A stretch of 64,000 nucleotides of DNA from Pyxidicoccus caerfyrddinensis (GTDB lineage: Bacteria; Myxococcota; Myxococcia; Myxococcales; Myxococcaceae): NCBI RefSeq assembly GCF_010894405.1, contig NZ_JAAIYA010000001.1, forward strand, positions 369,341-433,340, in the 5' to 3' direction. Position numbers and translations under genes: made by a program. Below are positions 7,078 through 15,488 of the stretch, one piece after another (the first letter of the stretch is position 1; each line of letters begins with the position of its first letter). The notes below the pieces were generated by a model. It had not been told where the DNA came from. It made no database searches and saw only the letters and a list, made by a program, of their open reading frames with translations.

Positions 7078-9840
7078 TTGAGCAAGCCGTCACGAATGAC
7101 GAGTCGACTCCTCTGGCTGATGGTCCTGGCCACCACCACGAGCGCATGTCTGGGAGTGCGCGGTGCTCCTCGCTTCGGAGCCATGCGGACGGACTCCCGC
7201 CCCTTGGAGTTCCGTCACGACATCCGCCTGTACACCGTCGACAACGGAATGACCGTGGTCCTGTTGCCAGACAGGCGTACCAACCTGGTCACGGTCGATG
7301 CCCGCTACCTCGTCGGGGCCGCGGACGACCCCGCGGGGCGGGCCGGCCTGGCGCATCTGGTCGAGCACCTGACCTTCGAGGCCCGGACGGACAAGAACCG
7401 GGCCAGCATCAAGGACCTCCTCGGCGAGGCGGCCCTCTACAACAATGCCTTCACCAGCCACGACGTCACCCACTACACGGCCACGGCGCTCGCGCACCGG
7501 CTGCAGGACGTGCTCGAGCTGGAGGCGCAGCGCCTGGAGATGAACTGCGAGCTGCTCGACGACGCGGTCTTCCGCCGCGAGCGCGACGTGGTGTTGGAGG
7601 AGTCCGCCGAGCGGCGCACTCCATGGAGCGACCTCAACCTGGACGTCATGCGCACGGTGTGGGGCGAGCACCACCCGTATGCCCGAGGACTCGGCACGCG
7701 CGAGGTCTCGAATGCGACCCGCGATGAAGTCTGCGGCTTCCTCGGCAACCACTACGCACCGGACCGGCTGATGCTGGTCGTCACGGGTGACTTCGACCCC
7801 GACCAGGCCGCCCAGGTGATTGCCAAACGCTTTGCCCAGGACACGTGGAAGAGCAACGCCCGGCGAGCTCCCGTCCAGGAGGCCCGGCTCACGGGCACCC
7901 GCTCTCGTCATCGTGCCGACGTCGAAGATGCGGTCGCGATGGTCTTCTTCCCGGCGCCTCCCTGGGGAGGCGATGACGCGGTGCTACACATGCTGGCGCT
8001 CAATCAGTTTCGCCGGGTGATGGGTGCGGCCGCGGAAGAGGAGGACTGGATCACCGGCGTGGACGTCTCCACCGCGGGCGCGGGGCAGGCGCGGTTGATT
8101 CGCGTCATGCTCTCCGTCGATGACCCCAAGCGCCTGGACGCCGCGGTCGACGAGGTCTTCGAGCGCGCACCCACGATGTTCGAAGAGGTCCATCCGTACG
8201 TAGCCGCGAGGCTGCTCGGCAAGCTCCAGACCGGCTACGTGGCGACCTACGAGTCATTCGAGGACCGGGGCGCCTGGCTCGGCGACTACCTGACCTATAC
8301 GCGTCACGACCGCTTCATGGTGCCCGAGCTGGAGGTCCTGTCGCGCACCTCCATGGTGGACGCCGACCGCTATGCCCGGGAGCGGTTCGTCCGGAACAAG
8401 AGCCACGTCGCCCTGGTGGAACCCAGTGGCAAGCCGGCAACCGCCACACCGGCAACAGTGGCCTCGGACCGCGAGCCCGACCTCGCTTCGTGGCGGGCGC
8501 CCGTGGATGCAAAGGAGGCGCAGCAGCCGCTTCCCGCGCCGACCTCGCGCGGCCACGGCACCGTCGAAGAGCAGCTCCTGGACAATGGGCTCCGCGTCCT
8601 CCTGGCGCCGGACCCCACCAGCGCGCTGGTCGATGTGCGGTTGGTGTTCCCGTATGGCGACGCGGCGGACCCATCCGAGCGCCGTGGCCGGGCCGTCGCG
8701 GCCGCCTCCTTGCTGGAGCCCGACCCGAATCATCTCTATGCAACCGGCGACTCGTTGCTGATCGGGTGGGGCTTGAGCACCGGCACCCAGCTGGACATCG
8801 ATGTCTCGGAGACCTCCACGGTGTTCGTGGCGCGCGGCGCCTCCAACCTGGCGGACTGGCACGTGTGGCGGCTGTCGTGGCTCATCGACCAGTGCGTCTA
8901 TTCGAGCAACACCGTGACGGCCTTCCGCGACGGTGCCGTTCGCGCCAGCAGCAAGGACGCCGATCCGGCGGGGGTGCTGGGCCTGCAGCTCCTGTTCGGT
9001 GCCGGGCATCCCTATGCGACTCCACCTCCGACCGGCGAGGCGTGGAGCTGGCTGACCCGGGATGAGCTGGAGCGCTACCGCCTGACGCACTACGTGCCGC
9101 GCGGGGCCACGCTGCTCGTCACCGGCGGCTTCGACGCCGCGGCGATGCGAAAGCATGTCCAGACGCTGTTCGGCCCGTGGTCCGATGCGCCCTCCGAGCG
9201 GCCCGTGCCGCTCCCCGCCGCCCAGCCCGAGTGGGGACCGAGCTGGGTGGGAACGAGGGACGCGGCCCGGACGCAGGTGGGGCTGGAGGTGGCGTTCGCG
9301 ACCGCGTCCGACCCCGACCGCAATCTGGCCGCGCGGCGCGTCCTGAGCGAGATGGTCAGGGACCGGCTGCGGATCGTCCGCGAGGGCATGGGGGCCTCCT
9401 ACGGCGTGCAGGTGTCCTACGCTGCGGGGACCGGGGGCGGCGCGTTCTACATCGAGAGCGAGCTCGCTCCGGCGCGGGCGGCGAAGGCCGCGAGCGCCAT
9501 CGTCTCCGAGATCGAGGCGCTGCGCACCGGAGCCGGCACCATGGCGGAGGACTTCGTGAGGGCGCGGCGCCGCGCACTGGCCACCGCGATGGCGGACACC
9601 GCGGACGTGAGCGCCCGGGCGGACAGGCTCGAATACAGCGTGCGCAAGGGCCTGCCCATCGACCACCTCGACCAGGTCGCGCTCGCCATCAGCAAGGTCA
9701 CCCCGGCCGAGGTCGCCGCCGTGGCGGCCGCCGACCTCGACGCGCGCCACAGGGTGGTCTCGGTCTCCGCGCCGGGCGACCGCCTGGACGAGGTCCTCAC
9801 CGCGCTGAAGGCGACGGAGACCCGCATCTTCGACAAGTAG
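7078..9840 (+). CDS. M16-family zinc metallopeptidase, lipoprotein
   Basis: A 920-residue insulinase-type protein with two M16 halves. The first half (~residues 45-270) has the inverted zinc motif HLVEH at 93-97 and the downstream acidic helix (VVLEESAERRTPW), so it should be catalytic. The second half (~510-890) lacks HxxEH and is the usual non-catalytic partner. The N-terminus is a type-II signal peptide with lipobox TSAC, placing the enzyme on a periplasm-facing membrane. The TTG at 7078 is chosen because AGGAGG ends 5 bases before it. The ATG at 7096 would leave that site 22 bases away. Related enzymes degrade peptides or take part in peptide maturation. The substrate is unknown. Confidence 0.88.
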   Translation: MSKPSRMTSRLLWLMVLATTTSACLGVRGAPRFGAMRTDSRPLEFRHDIRLYTVDNGMTVVLLPDRRTNLVTVDARYLVGAADDPAGRAGLAHLVEHLTFEARTDKNRASIKDLLGEAALYNNAFTSHDVTHYTATALAHRLQDVLELEAQRLEMNCELLDDAVFRRERDVVLEESAERRTPWSDLNLDVMRTVWGEHHPYARGLGTREVSNATRDEVCGFLGNHYAPDRLMLVVTGDFDPDQAAQVIAKRFAQDTWKSNARRAPVQEARLTGTRSRHRADVEDAVAMVFFPAPPWGGDDAVLHMLALNQFRRVMGAAAEEEDWITGVDVSTAGAGQARLIRVMLSVDDPKRLDAAVDEVFERAPTMFEEVHPYVAARLLGKLQTGYVATYESFEDRGAWLGDYLTYTRHDRFMVPELEVLSRTSMVDADRYARERFVRNKSHVALVEPSGKPATATPATVASDREPDLASWRAPVDAKEAQQPLPAPTSRGHGTVEEQLLDNGLRVLLAPDPTSALVDVRLVFPYGDAADPSERRGRAVAAASLLEPDPNHLYATGDSLLIGWGLSTGTQLDIDVSETSTVFVARGASNLADWHVWRLSWLIDQCVYSSNTVTAFRDGAVRASSKDADPAGVLGLQLLFGAGHPYATPPPTGEAWSWLTRDELERYRLTHYVPRGATLLVTGGFDAAAMRKHVQTLFGPWSDAPSERPVPLPAAQPEWGPSWVGTRDAARTQVGLEVAFATASDPDRNLAARRVLSEMVRDRLRIVREGMGASYGVQVSYAAGTGGGAFYIESELAPARAAKAASAIVSEIEALRTGAGTMAEDFVRARRRALATAMADTADVSARADRLEYSVRKGLPIDHLDQVALAISKVTPAEVAAVAAADLDARHRVVSVSAPGDRLDEVLTALKATETRIFDK

Positions 9841-9850
9841 GGACCGCGCC

Positions 9851-12800
9851 CTACCGGCGCAGCATGGAGCGGAGTAGCTCCAGGGCCTCCGTCACGTTCT
9901 GCCAGACCTGGAGCGACTTGACGCCCTCCCCTTCGCCCTGGATGGCGCGCCGCGAGGCCCGCTCCAGGGGGAGGAGCACGCCCTCCACCAGCTCGATCTG
10001 CCGGCTCAGCTCCGCCGGAGACGGCCCGGCGATGGCCGTGCGCTGGAGCGCCTCGGCGGGCACGCTGGCCGACACATTCACCGGCCGCTCCGCCAGCGCG
10101 GCGATGGCCCGCGAGAGCTGCTCCATGTAGGGCCCGAAGTCCGGCGCGGGCGCCTGCGCCGCCACCACGGCCGGAGCCGCGGGCTGCTGCGCCTGCACCG
10201 CCACCCGCTCCGTGAGCGCCTTGAGCAGCTGCGCCAGGTGCTTGAGGTACGGCGCCATGTCCGTGGCCGGCGTCGCGACCGGCGCGGGCGGAGGCGTGGC
10301 CTTCACCTCGCGACCCACCTTCGCCACCTCCAGCACGGCGTCGCGCAGGGACTCCAGGTGGGGCAGCACGTCCTCCGCGGGATTCGTCTGCTGCTCGCCT
10401 CCGCGCGCCACCTGCGAGGCCGCCTGCACCACCGCGTCGCGCACCGCGCCGAGCTGCTCTTCGATGCCGCTGAGCTGGCCGGTGACGCGGGCCACGGGGT
10501 CGTCCTCCTTGCCCCCCATGCGCTTCACGCGCGCGAAGCCCTGCTTGATGTCCTCCCAGCGCTTCGCCTTCTCCGGCGTCAGCCGGCCGCGCATCTCCGC
10601 CAGCTTGAGCAGGTTCTGCTCCGCCGCCGTGGTGAGCGTCTGCGACTCGCCCTGGTAGTGGTCGTCGATGAGCCGCTCCAGCTCGTCGTCCGTCATCGCC
10701 GCGACGACCTTCTCCGTCAGCTTGTTCATGTTGCGGTAGCTGCCCTGCAACTTGAACGCGGGCTCACTGCGGAAGCGCTCGTCCTGCGCCGCCGAGGCGA
10801 TGTACTGCATGTTCACCTTCAGCAGCACCGACTGCACCCGGAACATGCGCTGGAACACCGCGACGATTTCCTGCAGCTCCGCCGCCGCGTAGCCGTGCTT
10901 CAGCTCGCCCGCGGGCACCTCCTCGCCCTGCGCCATGCGGATGAGGCGGTGCGTGTCGGCCGGGTCTCTCGTGGCCAGCGGCGCCGTCGCCAGGTTGGAG
11001 GTCAGCGCGTTCTCGATGTAGCTGAGCGAGAACAGGTGCTCCTTCCCGTCGAGGATGTCACCCAGGTTGTAGGTGTCCGCGCGGTTGGCGAGCATGTCCG
11101 GAATGCGGAAGCGCTCGCCCGTCTCCGTGTACGGGTTGCCCGCCATGACGACGCAGAACTTCTTGCCGCGCAAATCGTACGTGCGCGTCCGGCCGTTCCA
11201 CACGCCCTCGATGCGGCGCTGGCCGTCGCAGAGCGAGATGAACTTCTGGAGCAGCTCCGGGTCCGTGTGCTGGATGTCGTCGAGGTAGAGCATCACGTTG
11301 TTGCCCATCTCGAAGGACAGGTTGATGCGCTCCACCTCCTGGCGGGACGTCGCGTTGGGCGCTTCCGCCGGGTCCAGCGACTTGACCGCGTGGCCCAGCG
11401 CGGGGCCGTTCACCTTCACGAAGGTGAGGCCCAGCCGGCTGGCCACGTACTCCATCAGCGTCGTCTTGCCGTAGCCCGGCGGAGACATGAGCAGCAGCAT
11501 GCCCATGCGGTCCGTGCGCTTGCCCTCGCCCGCCGCGCCCAACTGCTTGGCCAGGTTGGCGCCGATGAGCGGCAGGTACACCTCGTCGATGAGCCGGTTG
11601 CGCACGAACGAGCTGAGCACCTTCGGCGACAGCTCCTCCAGCCGCAGCTTGCGCCGCTCGCGGTCCAGCAAGTCGCGCAGCATGGCGCGGTAGGCCTGGT
11701 ACTGCGGCACCCGCACCTGCCGGAACTCACCTGTGCGGGCGAGGAACTCGTCCAGGCGCACGGACAGCTTCCGGTCCTGGATGCGCGGGTGGTTGCCCAG
11801 GAGCGCCGTGACTTCGGTGGCCGTCAGCGCTCCCGCCGGCTCGCGGTCCAGCTTGCGCTCGGTGAGCAGCAGCACCGCCGTCTCCAGCGCCACGTGCGTC
11901 CACGCGCCGGGGCCCTCCTCGCGCTTCGTCAGGTACGCGTCCACCCACGCGCGCGAAATCTCCAGTCGCGAGCCCAGGTCCTTCTCCAGCCCGCGCAGGT
12001 CGTCCTCGAAGGCCGAGCGCGTGCCCTGCCTGTCCAGCTGCCCGAGGAACAGGTCCTTCAGCGCCAGGGCCTCACCGCTGGTGGTGAAGCGCGGGCGCTC
12101 CACGCCCAATTCCTCCACGAGGTAGCGGCCCGCCTGCCGCGACTCCGCGGGCGAGTGCGTCAGGCCGTGCGAGGTGAGGAACGCGGAGACGCGCTCGCCC
12201 AGCTCGGTGCCCAGCTCCGCCAGCCCGCCGGTGGAGGCGAAGGTGCTGCGCAGCCGCGCGAGGCTGCGCGCGCGCCGGTGGAACAGCGCCCGGCCCGCCT
12301 CGTCCGTGTCGAAGGCCCAGAACAGCGCGGCCCAGGCGCGCGGCACCGGGGCGAAGCGCAGCAGGCCCGCGCCCTGGTGCAGGTGGAGCAGCTTCTCCAG
12401 CAGCGCCGCCGCGTCCGCGTCGTGCACGCCGCGCTCGTAGCCCTCGTCGAAGCGGTCCGCCGAGTACGCGCGCACGCGCTCCAGCAGCGTGCCGCCCACC
12501 GCGGCCTCGTGGAGGACGGACAGCGTCAGCCCGCCCTTCCCGTCCTCCGCGTCGGACAGGACGCACGCGGCCAGGTACTCCGCGCGGTACATGTCCCGCG
12601 ACTCGGAGACGAGGTGCTGCTCCCAGAGCTCGCGATACTTCAGCAGCTCCGGGTCCTCCACCTTCTGCGAGTAGTCCGTGCCGGTGAGCTGCAGGTACAG
12701 CGCGCCCTCGCGCGGCACCAGCGTCAGCTCCAGCGGCTGCGTGTTCACGTTGAAGCGGAACGCGCCCAGCTTGATGAGCGAGTCGCCGTCCGCGAACAGG

Positions 12801-15367
12801 TCCTGCCTGTCGCGCAGCGCGCGCAGCGCGTCCTGCTTCGCGGACTTGATGCGCGACTGGACTTCGTCCGCGCGCACGCTGTCCTGCAGGCCCATCAGCT
12901 GCTCGGCCAGCTGGCGCAGCTTGAGGATCATCGCGTCCGACGCGAAGTACCCGTTGAGCTCGTCGTCCGTCTTGAACGACTTCGCCCGCCGCTGCACGCC
13001 CTGGAGGATGCGCTCCGCGGCGCTGAAGAGGCCCTGCGCGCGGCGCTGGCGCTCGTCCACCAGCGACTGCTTCCGGGCGCCGAAGGCCTCCAGCAACTCC
13101 TCGCGCTTCTGCGTAATCTGGCCGAGGAACTCGTCGAACTCGCCGAAGCGGCCCTCCAGCTCCTCCAGCAGCACGGTGAGGCGGGACAGCGCCTCGTCAC
13201 AGCGCTCCGGCGAGTCCGCCTGCGTCAGCGCGCTCTCGATGCTCTGCCCCAGCAGCTTGAACTGGGCGCCAAACTCCGCGCGCTTCTCGCGGCCGGACAG
13301 CTCCTTGCGCTTCGCCCCCAGGCTGGCGCGCACCCGGTTGAGGCGGCTGAACAGCTCGGAGATGCCTTCGAGGATGCGCGCGCGGGCCAGCGGGTCGCCC
13401 ACCTGGAGCCCGCCCACCACCTCGCCCAGCACCTCCAGGCCGTGGGCCGTCTTGTCCACGTCCTCGCCCAGCGGGGCCAGCTCGGACGTCGTCTGGATGG
13501 GCTCCAGCTTCGCCAGCAATTCGTCCAGGCGCGTGGCCAGCGGCTGGAGCGCCTCGCCCTTCTGGAGGAAGTCCACGCAGGCCGCGCTGGCCTTGTCGGA
13601 CGCCTCCACCACCGCGGCCTCCAGGGCCTCCACCCGCCCCAGGTCCATGTAGCGGATGTCCTTGAGGGTAATCAGGTGGCCGCGCTGCTTGCGCAGGTCC
13701 GCCAGCGCCTGCATGAAGGCCTCGGCGTTGGTGAGCTGCTCGGGCTGCACGCGCAGAAGCAGCTCGTCCTGGGCCGTCACCGCCGTGGCGAGCGACTCGG
13801 TGGCGCGCTTCTGCAGCGTGAGGACCTTCTCGAACTCGTCGATGATGAGCTCGGAGGTGCGCCGCAGCGCCTCCACCGGCTCCTGCAGCGCCGTCTCCGC
13901 GTGGCCCAGCCAGTAGTACGCGTCCATCGCGCGGGTGGACGCGGAGACGAGGTCCTCGTAGGTGCGCCGCGTGGGCTTGTCCGACTTCGCAATCCGCTGG
14001 AGCGTCAGCGCGTCGGAGATGCCGCGCACCAGCTCCGCGTTGCCCACCTTGCCCAGGTAGCCGGGGGCCGGAGGCGTGGCCGCCGCGTGCTCCGCGGAGA
14101 CGAAGGGCGTCTGCCAAACCTGCATGGGGTGGACGCGCGTGGGCTCCGCTGATGCGGCGCGGAACACCACCAGCCGCCCGTCCGCGAAGAGGCTCATGCC
14201 GTGGGCGACAATCGGGTTCTGCACCTCCTTGCGCACCAGGTTGTACGGGAAGAGCACGTAGGAGCCCTCGTCCCGGCGGTGGAAGACGTAGAGCACGTCC
14301 TCCCCGTTCGGCGAGCGGATGGCCCGGATGAACTCCATGCCTTCCGCAGCCGCGGCCCCATCGAAGACCTTGAAGTCTCCCGTCTGGAGGTAATAGCCGC
14401 CGGGGAAGACGACGCCCTGGTCCTCCGGCAGCCGCACGCAGGACTGGCCAATGGCGTCGATGCGCACCACGTGCTGCGTGCGCGAGTTGAAGACGAGATA
14501 GCGGTATGCCTTCTCCCGGAACGGCAGCACCCGCAGGAGGATGAGCGTGCCCACCTGGGCCCAGGCAAACTCCGCGTCGTCGAGCGACTGGTCCGGGTCC
14601 TCCACGGGCTCGCTGTAGATGCCCAGCCCGGTGGAGGTGTTGTCCTCCACCTTCACGGTGAGGTCGCCCTTCACCGTCTCCACGAAGACCTGGTCCAGCA
14701 CGTTGACGTGCGGGTGCTGGCCGGTGACGTAGTTGTCACGCGTGGCCACCGTCCACTCGAAGTCGTGCGACGGCGGGAAGACGTGGTCTCGCTCGCCCTG
14801 GTTGTCCAGGTACGTGGCGCGTCCCTCCACGTCCACGCTGAAGCGGAAGACCTTCACGTCGCGCAGCGACTGGCCCGTCTGGAAGATGGCCAGCAGGCGC
14901 GAGTCGCGGTGACGCAGCTGCAGGAGCTTGGCGTCCTTGTAGTACTTGTACAGCTCGCCGAAGTCCTTCACGAAGCGCGGGTCCGCGAGGAAGCCGCCGG
15001 CCTCGGTGTTGGGCGCCGAGGACAGGTCGAAGCCCTCGGCCGTCTTCTCGAAGCGGTGGAGCGAGAAGACGTCCGACACGGACGTCTCCTTCTTCAGGCC
15101 GATGAAGACGTTGTAGCCGAAGAGCAGGTACTTCCCGACGCTGACGATGTCGCGCGGGACGCAGTTGTTCTCCGTGCGCACCCGCTCGTTGCCGATGACG
15201 GAGAGCTCCGTGCCGCCAAAGAGCGACTTGCGCCGCGCATTGAGGTCGTTCGCCTTCGCGCCGAGCGCGTCCGCCTGCGCGAGCAGCCGCGTGCGGATGA
15301 CCTCGTAGCTGCCGCCCTCCAGCGCCGCCTCGCCCGAGGGAGCCGCGCCCTTGCCGTCACTTGCCAT
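9851..15367 (-). CDS. Very large AAA ATPase with coiled coils (DUF3686-like, 'DNA repair ATPase')
   Basis: A 1,838-residue protein. Residues ~1-440 are beta-rich, with repeated short strands (SVGKYLLFGYNVFIGL, FRFSVDVEGRATYLDNQG). Residues ~480-830 are mainly coiled coil. The AAA module (~1280-1500) has Walker A PPGYGKTT near residue 1296, Walker B VMLYLDDI near 1357 and a sensor-1-like VVMAGNP. The C-terminal ~250 residues are rich in Ala, Pro and Val, with short helices. This order matches proteins annotated as DUF3686 'DNA repair ATPase', although their role is unproven. It follows the flotillin gene by 121 bases and the YqiJ-like gene on the same strand. Its job is therefore more likely tied to a membrane-bound flotillin scaffold than to DNA alone. 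The start is the ATG at 15367; the ribosome binding site is weak. Confidence 0.75.
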   Translation of the reverse strand: MASDGKGAAPSGEAALEGGSYEVIRTRLLAQADALGAKANDLNARRKSLFGGTELSVIGNERVRTENNCVPRDIVSVGKYLLFGYNVFIGLKKETSVSDVFSLHRFEKTAEGFDLSSAPNTEAGGFLADPRFVKDFGELYKYYKDAKLLQLRHRDSRLLAIFQTGQSLRDVKVFRFSVDVEGRATYLDNQGERDHVFPPSHDFEWTVATRDNYVTGQHPHVNVLDQVFVETVKGDLTVKVEDNTSTGLGIYSEPVEDPDQSLDDAEFAWAQVGTLILLRVLPFREKAYRYLVFNSRTQHVVRIDAIGQSCVRLPEDQGVVFPGGYYLQTGDFKVFDGAAAAEGMEFIRAIRSPNGEDVLYVFHRRDEGSYVLFPYNLVRKEVQNPIVAHGMSLFADGRLVVFRAASAEPTRVHPMQVWQTPFVSAEHAAATPPAPGYLGKVGNAELVRGISDALTLQRIAKSDKPTRRTYEDLVSASTRAMDAYYWLGHAETALQEPVEALRRTSELIIDEFEKVLTLQKRATESLATAVTAQDELLLRVQPEQLTNAEAFMQALADLRKQRGHLITLKDIRYMDLGRVEALEAAVVEASDKASAACVDFLQKGEALQPLATRLDELLAKLEPIQTTSELAPLGEDVDKTAHGLEVLGEVVGGLQVGDPLARARILEGISELFSRLNRVRASLGAKRKELSGREKRAEFGAQFKLLGQSIESALTQADSPERCDEALSRLTVLLEELEGRFGEFDEFLGQITQKREELLEAFGARKQSLVDERQRRAQGLFSAAERILQGVQRRAKSFKTDDELNGYFASDAMILKLRQLAEQLMGLQDSVRADEVQSRIKSAKQDALRALRDRQDLFADGDSLIKLGAFRFNVNTQPLELTLVPREGALYLQLTGTDYSQKVEDPELLKYRELWEQHLVSESRDMYRAEYLAACVLSDAEDGKGGLTLSVLHEAAVGGTLLERVRAYSADRFDEGYERGVHDADAAALLEKLLHLHQGAGLLRFAPVPRAWAALFWAFDTDEAGRALFHRRARSLARLRSTFASTGGLAELGTELGERVSAFLTSHGLTHSPAESRQAGRYLVEELGVERPRFTTSGEALALKDLFLGQLDRQGTRSAFEDDLRGLEKDLGSRLEISRAWVDAYLTKREEGPGAWTHVALETAVLLLTERKLDREPAGALTATEVTALLGNHPRIQDRKLSVRLDEFLARTGEFRQVRVPQYQAYRAMLRDLLDRERRKLRLEELSPKVLSSFVRNRLIDEVYLPLIGANLAKQLGAAGEGKRTDRMGMLLLMSPPGYGKTTLMEYVASRLGLTFVKVNGPALGHAVKSLDPAEAPNATSRQEVERINLSFEMGNNVMLYLDDIQHTDPELLQKFISLCDGQRRIEGVWNGRTRTYDLRGKKFCVVMAGNPYTETGERFRIPDMLANRADTYNLGDILDGKEHLFSLSYIENALTSNLATAPLATRDPADTHRLIRMAQGEEVPAGELKHGYAAAELQEIVAVFQRMFRVQSVLLKVNMQYIASAAQDERFRSEPAFKLQGSYRNMNKLTEKVVAAMTDDELERLIDDHYQGESQTLTTAAEQNLLKLAEMRGRLTPEKAKRWEDIKQGFARVKRMGGKEDDPVARVTGQLSGIEEQLGAVRDAVVQAASQVARGGEQQTNPAEDVLPHLESLRDAVLEVAKVGREVKATPPPAPVATPATDMAPYLKHLAQLLKALTERVAVQAQQPAAPAVVAAQAPAPDFGPYMEQLSRAIAALAERPVNVSASVPAEALQRTAIAGPSPAELSRQIELVEGVLLPLERASRRAIQGEGEGVKSLQVWQNVTEALELLRSMLRR

Positions 15368-15446
15368 GGATGTTCACCGGAAGAAGCGTAGACCCCCGCC
15401 GAACCCGCCTCATGGGGAAGCGGAGCGAGGGTCGTCGAACCAACCC

Positions 15447-15476
15447 GCCGCCACCGCGAAGGAGCGCGGTGGCGGC
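15447..15476 (-). terminator. 12-bp perfect hairpin between flotillin and AAA ATPase genes
   Basis: GCCGCCACCGCG (15447-15458) pairs perfectly with 15465-15476 around a 6-base loop. It lies 12 bases beyond the flotillin stop. No T-run follows on the minus strand, so it may be a partial terminator or attenuator lowering expression of the downstream ATPase, or an mRNA 3' stabiliser. Confidence 0.5.
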
Positions 15477-15488
15477 CCCATCAGCCTC

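Noticed and set aside
10238-14152. A 1,304-residue plus-strand open frame opposite the AAA ATPase
   Set aside because: An antisense frame kept open by the extreme third-position GC. It is rich in Arg, His and Leu in low-complexity order with no domain, while the minus frame has Walker motifs.
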